Source of the DNA: Aequorivita sp. H23M31
GTDB taxonomy: Bacteria > Bacteroidota > Bacteroidia > Flavobacteriales > Flavobacteriaceae
Assembly (NCBI RefSeq): GCF_004022485.1
Contig: NZ_CP034951.1
Span: 2,356,001-2,420,000 of the forward strand
Length of the DNA: 64,000 nt
Reading direction: 5' to 3'
Below, piece by piece: positions 45,187-53,753 of this stretch; within the stretch, counting starts at the first letter, position 1; every line of letters begins with the position of its first letter. Made by a program: the position numbers and the translations under genes. Under the pieces are notes generated by a model. That model saw only the letters and a program-made list of their open reading frames with translations. It was not told where the DNA came from and searched no databases.

Positions 45187-46059
45187 ATGGCCAATTTAAA
45201 AGAAATACGTAACAGAATATCCTCCGTAGGTTCTACGATGCAGATTACCAGTGCTATGAAAATGGTTTCTGCTGCAAAGCTGAAGAAGGCTCAGGATGCC
45301 ATTACGGCAATGCGTCCTTATTCTGAAAAACTTACTGAGTTGCTTCAAAATTTGAGTGCAACCCTAGAGGCGGATGCTGGTGGAAAATATTCAGTGCAGC
45401 GGGAAGTAAATAATGTACTGGTGGTTGCTATTACGAGTAACCGTGGTTTGGCGGGAGCTTTTAATACCAATGTTATTAAGGAAGCCCGACACTTGGTTCT
45501 TGATACGTACAATGGAAAAAAGGTCGATTTTATGACCTTAGGAAAGAAAGGGAATGACATTCTTAAAAAGAGTAATCCCATTTTTGAAAATAACAACGAT
45601 ATTTTCGATAACCTAACTTTTGAAACTATCTCTGATATTGCTGAAAAGCTAATGGCGTTGTATTCGGAAGGGAAGTATGATAAGATCGTTTTAGTTTATA
45701 ACAGTTTTAGAAATGCCGCAACCCAAATAGTTCAAGCGGAGCAGTTCTTGCCTATTCTTCCAGCTCAAAATGTTGAAGAAGGATCAAAATCAAGCGAGAC
45801 TTTCTATATTTTCGAGCCTTCCAAAGAAGAGATTGTTGAAGCCTTGATTCCGAAGAGTTTAAAAACTCAATTGTTTAAAGCTGTTCGCGATAGTGTAGCT
45901 AGTGAACACGGTGCCCGAATGACTGCAATGCACAAAGCAACCGATAACGCCACTGAACTTAGAGATGCCTTAAAACTGCAATACAACAAAGCACGTCAGG
46001 CAGCAATTACCAACGAAATCCTCGAGATTGTTGGTGGTGCTGAAGCATTGGCTGGATAG
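45187..46059 (+). CDS. atpG: F-type ATP synthase subunit gamma
   Basis: The 290-residue rotor shaft has the two long coiled-coil ends: N-terminal M-A-N-L-K-E-I-R-N-R-I-S-S-V and T-S-A-M-K-M-V-S-A-A-K, and C-terminal M-x-A-M-H-K-A-T-D-N-A-T-E-L followed by I-T-N-E-I-L-E-I-V-G-G-A-E-A-L, which is the family signature. It ends the operon; beta and epsilon genes are not in this window. Confidence 0.97.
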   Translation: MANLKEIRNRISSVGSTMQITSAMKMVSAAKLKKAQDAITAMRPYSEKLTELLQNLSATLEADAGGKYSVQREVNNVLVVAITSNRGLAGAFNTNVIKEARHLVLDTYNGKKVDFMTLGKKGNDILKKSNPIFENNNDIFDNLTFETISDIAEKLMALYSEGKYDKIVLVYNSFRNAATQIVQAEQFLPILPAQNVEEGSKSSETFYIFEPSKEEIVEALIPKSLKTQLFKAVRDSVASEHGARMTAMHKATDNATELRDALKLQYNKARQAAITNEILEIVGGAEALAG

Positions 46060-46118
46060 CTTCGATACAACCGCCGAAGGCGGCCACTCAGCTACCTTTG
46101 TTTGTTAACAAAATTAAT

Positions 46119-46160
46119 AAACCCTTCCAGAGTTTTTAACTATGGAAGGGTTTTATTTTT
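46119..46160 (+). terminator. Terminator of the atp operon
   Basis: An 11-bp stem (AAACCCTTCCA, 46119-46129, with 46143-46153) is followed by TATTTTT. It lies 60 nt after the atpG stop. An upstream CCGCCGAAGGCGG hairpin (46071-46083) may contribute. Confidence 0.8.
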
Positions 46161-46250
46161 AGAGAGATAGGTTCTGAAAAAGTTCTTTTCCGAAATTAAG
46201 ATTATTGAATCCATTAGCGTATAATAATGGATAATAATAATCCGAAAACC

Positions 46251-48140
46251 TCACTTTTCAATAAAAGACGAATTCAACTGCTTTTTAAAATTCTCATACA
46301 TTTGAGGTGCAATAAGATTCTTTTGAAGAAGAAGATCAATATAATAAGTGGTTTTAGAACCGAATTCAGCGATAGCCATTTTTTGACCGAGGGAAAAGGT
46401 ATTGCTCCTATTTTCGGGGAATGATCGGAACATCTCAAGGTTCGTTTTCATCGCATCCTCAAAATTATCGTCCTCAAACTGAATATTCATCAGGTTATAA
46501 TACACTTCATAATTCCCCTTATCCATCTCCAGGGATTTCTTGAGATTCTCAATAGCCTTCTTTCGGTCTCCCATTCCGCGGTAGGATAATCCCAGATTAA
46601 AATAGGTCTTAGCCTCAGGGTTTTCGTCTTGACTCGCTTTTAGAAAATGTTCGTGGGAACTTTCAATATCTCCCTTTAGATTGTAAAGCACCCCAAGATT
46701 ATTATGGGCAGGAGTGTGTTTTGGATAGATAGAAAGTGCTTTATTATAGAAATAGATACTTCTTTTCATCAGGGAATCCTTCTGTCTTTCTTCGAGCTTC
46801 TCTGTGGTTACTCTTTTAAATAAATCATTTGCCAAGAGCATATTCAACTTTACGGAATTCGGTGCTATTTCAAGATCTCGCTCCAATAGTGTAACCAAGT
46901 CGTGCCAATCCTGATTTCTACTAAATACTTTTACCGAACTTGCAATGATAAGAAGACCTGCGATTCCAAGGAACACAGGTTTCAGTTTTGGAAATCCATT
47001 TTCTTCTTTTGAACCGATATCAATTCTACTTAACTTCAATAGAAACCACCCAATTACAATGCAAAAACCCAAGGATGGAATATAGGCGAATCTTTCAGCA
47101 ATAATTCCCACGGCAGGTTTTACCAAATTGGCATACATTGAAATGGTAACAAAAAAGAAAACAAGTCCATAAGCCAAAACCGATTTGGTTCTGAACTTCC
47201 ATATCGTAAATACGAATAATGGAATTAGTACGATGACCCCTAGCCACACATATAGATTTTCCCACCCTACGATAGTTACATAGTCGTAGCCGTAATAACT
47301 TATTAAAGGATGTGGTACAAAAAGCAGTTTTATATAATAGAAAACAGAATAAAATGCCATTGGAATCTTTTCAAAAAAAGTAGCTCCATTGACGAACAAA
47401 GGATTTTCAATAAAAAGAAGATTCCTGCTCCCCGAAGTCTCGATAAGTTGGGTATTGATAAGCCTAAAAATAATAAGTGGCAGAAACAAGGCTCCTATCA
47501 GTTTAAGCATAACCTTTTTGGTGGCATTTTCAAAAAAGTAAACGGTCAACGGAATAACGGCCAAAAACGTTAGCGCCGATAATTTTGATAGAAACGAGAG
47601 CACCATAAAGCCTAAAACACCCACCAGCCATAATAGGCGTAAATTTCTGACATACTTAATAGCGCTACCTAATGCGAGCAAAGCAAATAGAAAAGCCAGA
47701 ATTTCATCCCTGGATTTCACGTTATCAACAACTTCTGTATGAATGGGATGTACAATAAAAAGTACCGTAATAAAAAGTGGAAGAAGCCAATGATAATTCT
47801 TAAAAAGTGAACGCAGAATTTTAAATATGAGCAAACACGTAAGAATATATAGGAAAAGATTGATAAAATGGCTTACAGTCGCATTGGCCCCAAAAAGCGA
47901 ATATTCAATAGCAAATGTAGAAAGAGTAATAGGTCTATACCCATAATTCTGTGTACTAGATTCAATATATCGTGATTTGAACAACGCAGGAATTCCGGAA
48001 ATTCCTTGGGAAACTTTTTTATTATTAACTATAACATATTCGTCATCAAAACCGTAATCATTCGAAAGAGAATTCCCATATATAAGCACGCATAACCCTA
48101 CAATTATGAATAAACTTATCTTAAAATATTTTTTCGGCAT
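46251..48140 (-). CDS. TMTC-like multi-TM protein with C-terminal TPRs
   Basis: The 629-residue protein has about ten to eleven membrane helices in residues 1-400 and tetratricopeptide repeats at about 470-600 (N-N-L-G-V-L-Y-N-L-K-G-D and Y-F-N-L-G-L-S-Y-R-G-M-G). The first extracytoplasmic loop has D32-D33 (N-D-Y-G-F-D-D-E), matching the acidic pair that lipid-sugar-dependent GT-C enzymes use. The architecture equals TMTC/DUF1736-type proteins, which are O-mannosyltransferases in animals; bacterial members are uncharacterised. Protein glycosylation is an inference. Confidence 0.75.
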   Translation of the reverse strand: MPKKYFKISLFIIVGLCVLIYGNSLSNDYGFDDEYVIVNNKKVSQGISGIPALFKSRYIESSTQNYGYRPITLSTFAIEYSLFGANATVSHFINLFLYILTCLLIFKILRSLFKNYHWLLPLFITVLFIVHPIHTEVVDNVKSRDEILAFLFALLALGSAIKYVRNLRLLWLVGVLGFMVLSFLSKLSALTFLAVIPLTVYFFENATKKVMLKLIGALFLPLIIFRLINTQLIETSGSRNLLFIENPLFVNGATFFEKIPMAFYSVFYYIKLLFVPHPLISYYGYDYVTIVGWENLYVWLGVIVLIPLFVFTIWKFRTKSVLAYGLVFFFVTISMYANLVKPAVGIIAERFAYIPSLGFCIVIGWFLLKLSRIDIGSKEENGFPKLKPVFLGIAGLLIIASSVKVFSRNQDWHDLVTLLERDLEIAPNSVKLNMLLANDLFKRVTTEKLEERQKDSLMKRSIYFYNKALSIYPKHTPAHNNLGVLYNLKGDIESSHEHFLKASQDENPEAKTYFNLGLSYRGMGDRKKAIENLKKSLEMDKGNYEVYYNLMNIQFEDDNFEDAMKTNLEMFRSFPENRSNTFSLGQKMAIAEFGSKTTYYIDLLLQKNLIAPQMYENFKKQLNSSFIEK

Positions 48141-48247
48141 TTGTAGGTTGCAGTTGATCGAGGTAAATATACACAGAAATTAAAAATACCACCTACCCGG
48201 CCTATTTTTACCCAATGAAAAACATTCGCTAAATAGGTTTGGTTTCT

Positions 48248-48255
48248 TATATTTG
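48248..48255 (+). promoter_or_regulatory. Promoter -7 box of the KASIII/ACP operon
   Basis: TATATTTG matches TAnnTTTG and lies 35 nt before the first start codon of the six-gene operon. No clear -33 TTG. Confidence 0.45.
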
Positions 48256-48290
48256 GGATTACCTTAACAAATAGGTTTAATTGCTAAATC

Positions 48291-49340
48291 TTGGTATATA
48301 TAAACGCCATATCCTATTACCTTCCTGAAAATTCTCTAGATAATGAAACAATCATTAAAGAGTTTTTTCAATATGGCGGCACGAGTGAAACTGAGATCAC
48401 TCCAAATTCCATTTCAGACAAATGTGGCATAAAAAATAGATTTATCGCAGATTTGGAGGACACCAATAAGGATCTTGGAAACCGAGCCGCGGTTAAGTTG
48501 TTTGAAGAATGGAACGTCGACAAATCAACCATAGATTATTTAATATTCGTGAGGGATGCTTCCGATTATAAAGGTCCAAATACCTCCTGCATTATGCAAC
48601 ACAATTTGGGCCTTGAACAATCTGTTGCTGCCATAGATGTTCAGCACGGATGCACGGGTTGGATTTATGGACTTAGCGTTGCAAAAGCAGTAATAATCGC
48701 CGGGATGGCGAAAAAAGTATTGATGGTCACGGCCGATGTACCCACACGAATTATCCATCCGGAGGATATAGACATCCGCGCAATATTTTCCGATGGCGCG
48801 GCAGCAACCTTAATAAGTGACGAACTCCTTGAAAATGGAATAAACACCACTATCGAGGATTTCACCTTTGGAACAGATGGAGAAGGCGAAAAAGTTTTAT
48901 ATACGGAAAGATCATCCGTAAAACATCCTGCAGATATAGCTTATTTAAAGCAATACGAACACTTGCCATCAAGACTGGAGGGCGGTCGAGTGCGAATGGA
49001 CAGCGCTAAAATTTTCCTTTTCGCGTTCAGGCTCGTACCAAAATTGATAAAGCAAGTTTTAGAGAAACATGAACTCAAGATGGAGGAAGTAGATTTCTTT
49101 ATATTCCACCAAGCCAATGGTGCAATGTTGGAATTTCTTCGAAAAAGGTTAAAAATACCCGAAGAAAAATTTATCAATACTGTAGAAAACATTGGCAATA
49201 CAATAGGTTCTACGCTACCAATTGCAATGCGGCAAATAGTAGATGAAGATAAAATAAAACCTGGAAATAAGATTATGGTTCTTGGCTTCGGAATTGGATT
49301 TTCCTGGGGCGGGACCATTTTAACCAAACAACCCAACTAA
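48291..49340 (+). CDS. FabH-like 3-oxoacyl-ACP synthase III (first copy)
   Basis: The 349-residue condensing enzyme starts with TTG (no earlier ATG keeps V-Y-I-N-A-I-S-Y-Y-L-P). The catalytic triad is complete: C121 (Q-H-G-C-T-G-W), H273 (F-I-F-H-Q-A-N) and N303 (I-G-N-T-I-G-S-T). It would condense an acyl-CoA or acyl-ACP with malonyl-ACP. It is not the housekeeping fabH context (no plsX/rpmF), and it shares a one-base stop/start overlap (TAATG) with the ACP gene, so it works with that carrier. Confidence 0.9.
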   Translation: MVYINAISYYLPENSLDNETIIKEFFQYGGTSETEITPNSISDKCGIKNRFIADLEDTNKDLGNRAAVKLFEEWNVDKSTIDYLIFVRDASDYKGPNTSCIMQHNLGLEQSVAAIDVQHGCTGWIYGLSVAKAVIIAGMAKKVLMVTADVPTRIIHPEDIDIRAIFSDGAAATLISDELLENGINTTIEDFTFGTDGEGEKVLYTERSSVKHPADIAYLKQYEHLPSRLEGGRVRMDSAKIFLFAFRLVPKLIKQVLEKHELKMEEVDFFIFHQANGAMLEFLRKRLKIPEEKFINTVENIGNTIGSTLPIAMRQIVDEDKIKPGNKIMVLGFGIGFSWGGTILTKQPN

Positions 49341-49579
49341 TGACAAATATTGAAGGATTTATAAGCACTCTGGAAACCGAATTTGACGAATTGGATCCAG
49401 GCACGCTAAGACCAGAAACAAAATTCACCGATCTGGATGAATGGAGTTCTATGCACTCCTTGATCATCATCGCTCTAATCGATACCGAATATGGAGTAAC
49501 CATAACCGGTGAAGACTTAATGAGCATAAGCAATGTGGAAGGACTTTATAACATTGTAAAATCAAGACAAACCCATTAA
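49340..49579 (+). CDS. Dedicated acyl carrier protein
   Basis: The 79-residue acidic protein has the ACP four-helix size and the prosthetic-group site D-E-W-S-S-M-H-S-L with S37 as the probable phosphopantetheine attachment (the usual D-S-L is changed to S-S-M). L-I-I-I-A-L-I-D-T-E-Y-G follows as helix II and G-E-D-L-M as the helix III region. It is coupled at both ends (TAATG with the first KASIII; stop directly followed by ATG of the second), suggesting a 1:1 working relation. Confidence 0.88.
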   Translation: MTNIEGFISTLETEFDELDPGTLRPETKFTDLDEWSSMHSLIIIALIDTEYGVTITGEDLMSISNVEGLYNIVKSRQTH

Positions 49580-50635
49580 ATGGCCTTTTTTTCAATTCAA
49601 GATATAGCCGTAAAAGGAATAGCTACGGCAGTACCGTCCAATATTGTTTCCAATTGGGATTACGATCTATTGACTGAAAGTGAAAAAAAGTTATTGGTCA
49701 AAACCACAGGTGTCGAACAACGCAGAATGGCGTTGCCAGGAATGACAACTTCCGATTTATGTTTTGAAGCAGGCGAAAAATTATTGAAAGACTTGGACTG
49801 GAAAAAAGAGGAAATTGATATTCTCATTTTCGTTTCCCAGTCCGCAGATTATTATTTGCCGGCCACTTCAATAATTTTACAGGACAGACTCGGCTTACCC
49901 AAGTCCTGTATGGCATTTGACATCGGTTTGGGCTGTTCTGGCTATGTTTACGGACTTTCTGTTATCGCAGGAATGCTGAAGGCTACAGGGCTCAAAAAAG
50001 GTTTGTTGATGGTGGGCGATATCTCAACAGTTACCTGTTCGAAAAAAGATAAAAGCACCTATCCGCTGTTTGGCGATGCGGGTACAGTTACGGCCTTGGA
50101 ATTTGAAGAAAATGCCCAACCCATCCAATTTGATCTCAGTAGTGACGGTTCAGGAAAAGATGCTATAATCATTCCTCATGGCGGGATCCGGAATTTGGCC
50201 TCACCAGAGTCATTTGTAAAAGAACAAATAGCTCCAGGCATTGTACGATCTAAAATGGAATTGGCATTAAACGGATTGGATGTATTCAATTTTTCCATCA
50301 AAGAAGTACCAAGTTCATTAAAGGAATTTCTAGAAAGGACCGAAACTACTCCTCACTCATACGATTATTTTGTGATGCACCAGGCCAATAAACTGATGAA
50401 CGAAACCATTCGAAAGAAAATGGGATTTCCACCTGAAAAAGTGCCTTATTCCATTTCAAAATATGGAAACACAAGCTCTGCTTCAATTCCCTTGACCATT
50501 GTAAGTGAATTATCCAGAAAGCTGGAAAATTCAGAAAAAAAACTTCTACTCGCTGGTTTTGGTGTAGGATTGTCCTGGGGCGCAGTATCTTTAAATTTGA
50601 AAAATGTGGTTTGCCCTGAAATATTAGAGTTATGA
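49580..50635 (+). CDS. FabH-like 3-oxoacyl-ACP synthase III (second copy)
   Basis: The 351-residue enzyme has C119 (G-L-G-C-S-G-Y), H267 (V-M-H-Q-A-N) and N297 (K-Y-G-N-T-S-S-A-S), the full KASIII triad. It is clearly diverged from the first copy, so the two probably differ in primer or perform successive or non-identical roles, perhaps as a heteromer. It overlaps the SDR gene by 4 nt (ATGA). Confidence 0.9.
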   Translation: MAFFSIQDIAVKGIATAVPSNIVSNWDYDLLTESEKKLLVKTTGVEQRRMALPGMTTSDLCFEAGEKLLKDLDWKKEEIDILIFVSQSADYYLPATSIILQDRLGLPKSCMAFDIGLGCSGYVYGLSVIAGMLKATGLKKGLLMVGDISTVTCSKKDKSTYPLFGDAGTVTALEFEENAQPIQFDLSSDGSGKDAIIIPHGGIRNLASPESFVKEQIAPGIVRSKMELALNGLDVFNFSIKEVPSSLKEFLERTETTPHSYDYFVMHQANKLMNETIRKKMGFPPEKVPYSISKYGNTSSASIPLTIVSELSRKLENSEKKLLLAGFGVGLSWGAVSLNLKNVVCPEILEL

Positions 50636-51378
50636 ATCCATTTTCTCTTGAAAATAAAACGATACTGATTACCGGAGCTTCCTCAGGGATTGGCGCGAAA
50701 ACAGCAGAAGTTGTGGCCAACCAAGGAGCGACCGTAATTTTAACAGCGAGGAATGAAGAACGATTGAATGAAGTTCTGAAAAAACTTCCAACAGGAAATC
50801 ATCAAATTATTCTGGCAGATTTAACCGATGAAGAAGCGATCAAGAAAATTGTAACCCAGATTCCAAATATTGACGGAATCGTGCATAGCAGTGGAATTGT
50901 AACGCACTTTCCCACCAAATTTATTGGAAAAAAACAAATCAGTGAAATGTTTGCGATAAATTATGAAGTTCCCGTTATCCTGACAAGTTCTCTTTTAAAA
51001 TCCAAAAAAGTAAACAAAGGTTCTTCAATTGTTTTTATGTCGTCGGTGGCATGTAATTTTCCCAATAAAGGTGGTGCCTTATATTCAGGAGCTAAAGCGG
51101 CAATCAACAGTTTCAGCAAAACTCTAGCTTTGGAACACGCACCCCAGAAAATACGAAGTAATGTGATTCTCGCTGCCATGGTAAAAACCCCACTTTTTGA
51201 TGAAGCGGAAAGAACCGTAACCAAGGAATTGATGGACAAACACGGAGCGCAATATCCATTGGGATTTGGGGAAACGGAAGACGTTGCCAACACCATTGCC
51301 TTTCTATTATCTCCCGCTTCAAAATGGATAACAGGCACGCATATAGTAATGGACGGCGGACTTACAGCAGGTATGTAA
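50632..51378 (+). CDS. SDR family reductase (FabG-like)
   Basis: The 248-residue Rossmann enzyme has the cofactor motif T-G-A-S-S-G-I-G (14-21) and the catalytic S138, Y151 and K155 (Y-S-G-A-K). An Arg after strand 2 (T-A-R-N) suggests NADP(H). In this operon it most likely reduces the 3-oxoacyl-ACP made by the KASIII enzymes to 3-hydroxyacyl-ACP. The next gene follows after 4 nt. Confidence 0.9.
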   Translation: MNPFSLENKTILITGASSGIGAKTAEVVANQGATVILTARNEERLNEVLKKLPTGNHQIILADLTDEEAIKKIVTQIPNIDGIVHSSGIVTHFPTKFIGKKQISEMFAINYEVPVILTSSLLKSKKVNKGSSIVFMSSVACNFPNKGGALYSGAKAAINSFSKTLALEHAPQKIRSNVILAAMVKTPLFDEAERTVTKELMDKHGAQYPLGFGETEDVANTIAFLLSPASKWITGTHIVMDGGLTAGM

Positions 51379-51382
51379 TAAC

Positions 51383-52294
51383 ATGGAATATTCTATAATA
51401 ATCCCGGTTTTCAACAGTGAACAATCCCTCCCGGAATTGAAGGAACGGATTATGACCGTTTTTAAGGATATTTCCGAAGAATTCGAAATTATTTTCGTCG
51501 ATGATTATTCTCAAGATAATAGCTGGAATGTATTGTTTGATTTGAAGTCCGAAAGTCCAAATAAGATACGACTTTTCCGATTAGGAAAAAACTTTGGGCA
51601 ACACAACGCCACCATCTGCGGCTTTCATCAAGCCAGAGGGAAATGGATAGTGACCATGGACGACGACCTGCAACAAGCTCCAGAGGATATTCCACTTCTT
51701 ATTGAAAGACAGAAGGAAACCGGCGCAAACGTTGTGTACGGAATTTCAAATGAAAATCATCCACTCCTTCGAAAAGTGGGAAGCAACGTCTATAAAAAAT
51801 CTACCAAACATCTTCATGGATCCTTTGGAAATGGTTCATCCTTTCGGCTTATTGATGCATCGCTGATAAACAAACTCAAAGGTCACAAACAGCAATTCAA
51901 TTTCATTGATGAAATATTGCATTGGCATACCAATTTTATTGAATGTGTCCGTGTTTCCCATGCGCCCAGAAAATATGGCAAATCCACTTATTCGGCCCAT
52001 AAACTTTGGATGCTTGCCAATAACAATACCTTAAATTATAGCAATTTGCCCCTTAAGTTAATGATGTATTTTGGAGGTGTTTTTTCCTTTATTTTTATAA
52101 TTATCGGCATGTATTTTATTGCTAAAAAGATGGTTTTTGGGGTTTCGGTTCCCGGTTTTACTGCGCTGATCGTATCCGTAAGTTTTTCGGCAAGTTTGAT
52201 GTTGTTGTGTTTTGGAATTTTGGGCTACTATCTGAAAAATATCCTTTCACGACTTAACAATCAGCCAGCGTATTTCATAAAAGAAGAATTATGA
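51383..52294 (+). CDS. Family 2 glycosyltransferase with two C-terminal TMs
   Basis: The 303-residue enzyme has a GT-A domain (S-I-I-I-P-V-F-N-S-E at 4-13, F-V-D-D-Y-S-Q-D at 38-45 and the D-D-D motif at 93-95) and two membrane helices near 220-242 and 252-280. That is the ArnC/GtrB/dolichyl-phosphate-mannose synthase layout, enzymes that move a sugar from a nucleotide onto a polyprenyl phosphate. It overlaps the GNAT gene by 4 nt. Confidence 0.9.
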   Translation: MEYSIIIPVFNSEQSLPELKERIMTVFKDISEEFEIIFVDDYSQDNSWNVLFDLKSESPNKIRLFRLGKNFGQHNATICGFHQARGKWIVTMDDDLQQAPEDIPLLIERQKETGANVVYGISNENHPLLRKVGSNVYKKSTKHLHGSFGNGSSFRLIDASLINKLKGHKQQFNFIDEILHWHTNFIECVRVSHAPRKYGKSTYSAHKLWMLANNNTLNYSNLPLKLMMYFGGVFSFIFIIIGMYFIAKKMVFGVSVPGFTALIVSVSFSASLMLLCFGILGYYLKNILSRLNNQPAYFIKEEL

Positions 52295-52935
52295 TTATCA
52301 GAAAATATGGAATCACTCTTGAAAGATTAAGGGAGGAAGATATAGAATTGGTCCGTCACCACCGTAATAGCGAACTTATAAGAAAGAGGATGTTCTATCA
52401 AAAGCTCATAACCGAGGAAGAACAAAAAAGGTGGTTCCAATCTATCAATAACGATCTCAATTATTACTTTATAATCCATCACAAAGAGAAGAAAATCGGT
52501 TTGATCCACGGCACGGTGGATTCTTTTGACAAGGGAATTTCCCGTGGTGGAATTTTTATTTGGGAACCTACCGCTATGCAATCCCACCTTCCTATTGTTG
52601 CTTCTGTTTGTGCTACGGATCTTATTTTCTTCCTTATGAAAATCAAAAAAAGTATTGCTGAAGTTCGGACAGACAATATAATTGCACTGGAATACAACCA
52701 AAAATTTGGTTATAAAATTGCAGAAGATCTTTCCGATTCCGAAAAATATGTCCTGGAACTCACTCCTGAAAACTATTTGGAAACCGCCAAACCCATTCGG
52801 GATATGGTAAAAAAACTGAGCGGAGATTTTTCGGAACTCTCTTGGGACGATATTGAATTCCCAAAGAAGAAACCGGTGGGACTTTATGAGAATTTACCTG
52901 ATTATTTGGCTGAGCATGTTTCGTTTGAATCATAA
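52291..52935 (+). CDS. GNAT acyltransferase, PseH-like
   Basis: The 214-residue protein starts with a GNAT pattern close to PseH-type amino-sugar N-acetyltransferases: L-R-E-E-D-I-E-L-V-R-H-H-R-N-S-E near residues 11-26, a W-F-Q-S-I then K-I-G-L-I-H-G strand, and N-x-x-A-L-E-Y-N-Q-K-F-G-Y (about 129-141) for the acyl-carrier side. A C-terminal extension of about 50 residues is unusual. As last gene of the KASIII/ACP operon it may transfer the ACP-bound acyl group to an amino sugar. Confidence 0.78.
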   Translation: MIIRKYGITLERLREEDIELVRHHRNSELIRKRMFYQKLITEEEQKRWFQSINNDLNYYFIIHHKEKKIGLIHGTVDSFDKGISRGGIFIWEPTAMQSHLPIVASVCATDLIFFLMKIKKSIAEVRTDNIIALEYNQKFGYKIAEDLSDSEKYVLELTPENYLETAKPIRDMVKKLSGDFSELSWDDIEFPKKKPVGLYENLPDYLAEHVSFES

Positions 52936-53038
52936 GCCTTCTCCATTCTATTGGAGAAGTCAGTAATAATATATTTTTCATTATTTTGAGAATGTTGTCT
53001 TTTTAGGCAACTTTGTTGTAAGCTTAATAAGATTTCAA

Positions 53039-53381
53039 TTGAAGGAATTTGAAAGAGATATAATCCCATTTTAAAATCACTTTTGGGATTTCTACAATAA
53101 TCTTGATCAAAAAGTTCAAGATAAGTTCGATTGGACAATTTCACTTATCGAGCGTACAAAGATAGTTCTGAAAAAATATTTCAAATATTTAGCCGGAACG
53201 GATGGGATTTGGGAGATTCGTGTTAGTTCAGGTGGGAATATTTTTCGGGGTATTCTGTTTCTTCGACCGAGGTAACATTATAATTCTTCTACATGGTTTT
53301 CAGAAAAATACTCAGAAAACACCAAGAATGGAAATCAAAAAAGCGGAAATGCTAAAAAAGAAATATTATGAAAACAAGTGA
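53039..53381 (+). pseudogene. RelE/HigB-type toxin broken by frameshift
   Basis: A frame ending in G-G-N-I-F-R resembles the Bacteroidota HigB/RelE toxins (F-W-D-F-Y-N-N-L-D-Q-K-V-Q, Y-L-A-G-T-D-G-I-W-E-I-R-V). After the R the frame stops early, but removing one G from the CGGGGT run near 53249-53254 continues V-F-C-F-F-D-R-G-N, I-I-I-L-L-H-G-F-Q-K-N-T-Q-K-T-P and ends K-K-K-Y-Y-E-N-K (TGA at 53379-53381), overlapping the antitoxin start as intact toxins do. A TAA at 53072-53074 cuts the N-terminal part. The toxin is therefore probably inactive. Confidence 0.7.
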
Positions 53382-53670
53382 AAACCCAAAAAATTGGAAA
53401 GAACACATCAATAAGAAATATGGAGAGAAAGGAACAGAGAGTAGGGAAAAATTTGAGGAGGAGTTCGATTCCTTCCGAATCGGAGTACTTATCCAAGAGG
53501 CAAGGAAAAGACAAAAATTGACCCAACTACAATTGGCCAATAAAGTAGGCACAACTAAGAATTACATATCTCGTGTGGAGAATGATGCAAGTGATATCCG
53601 ATTATCAACCTTAATGCGGATAATTCGCGAGGGGCTTGGAGGTAGTTTAAAGCTTTCAGTGGACATTTAA
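53368..53670 (+). CDS. XRE-family antitoxin
   Basis: The 100-residue protein has a C-terminal Cro/C1 helix-turn-helix: I-G-V-L-I-Q-E-A-R-K-R-Q-K-L-T-Q-L-Q-L-A, then V-G-T-T-K-N-Y-I-S-R-V-E-N (about 60-75) and an I-R-L-S-T-L-M-R-I-I strand. This is the HigA-type antitoxin layout found after RelE/HigB genes. It overlaps the broken toxin by 14 nt and is intact; it may still regulate its own promoter. Confidence 0.85.
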   Translation: MKTSENPKNWKEHINKKYGEKGTESREKFEEEFDSFRIGVLIQEARKRQKLTQLQLANKVGTTKNYISRVENDASDIRLSTLMRIIREGLGGSLKLSVDI

Positions 53671-53753
53671 TCCAATCAATACAAGATACCTAAACGAAGA
53701 TTCAAGAACGAGTAAAAACCAACAATATATAATGTAGAAACACTGATTAGTAG

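Noticed and set aside
46071..46083. CCGCCGAAGGCGG hairpin as the atp terminator
   Set aside because: It is too short and lacks a T-run; the longer hairpin at 46119-46160 is a much better terminator.
52902..53144. An 80-residue minus-strand open frame
   Set aside because: It lies antisense to the broken toxin and has no protein-like family pattern or RBS.
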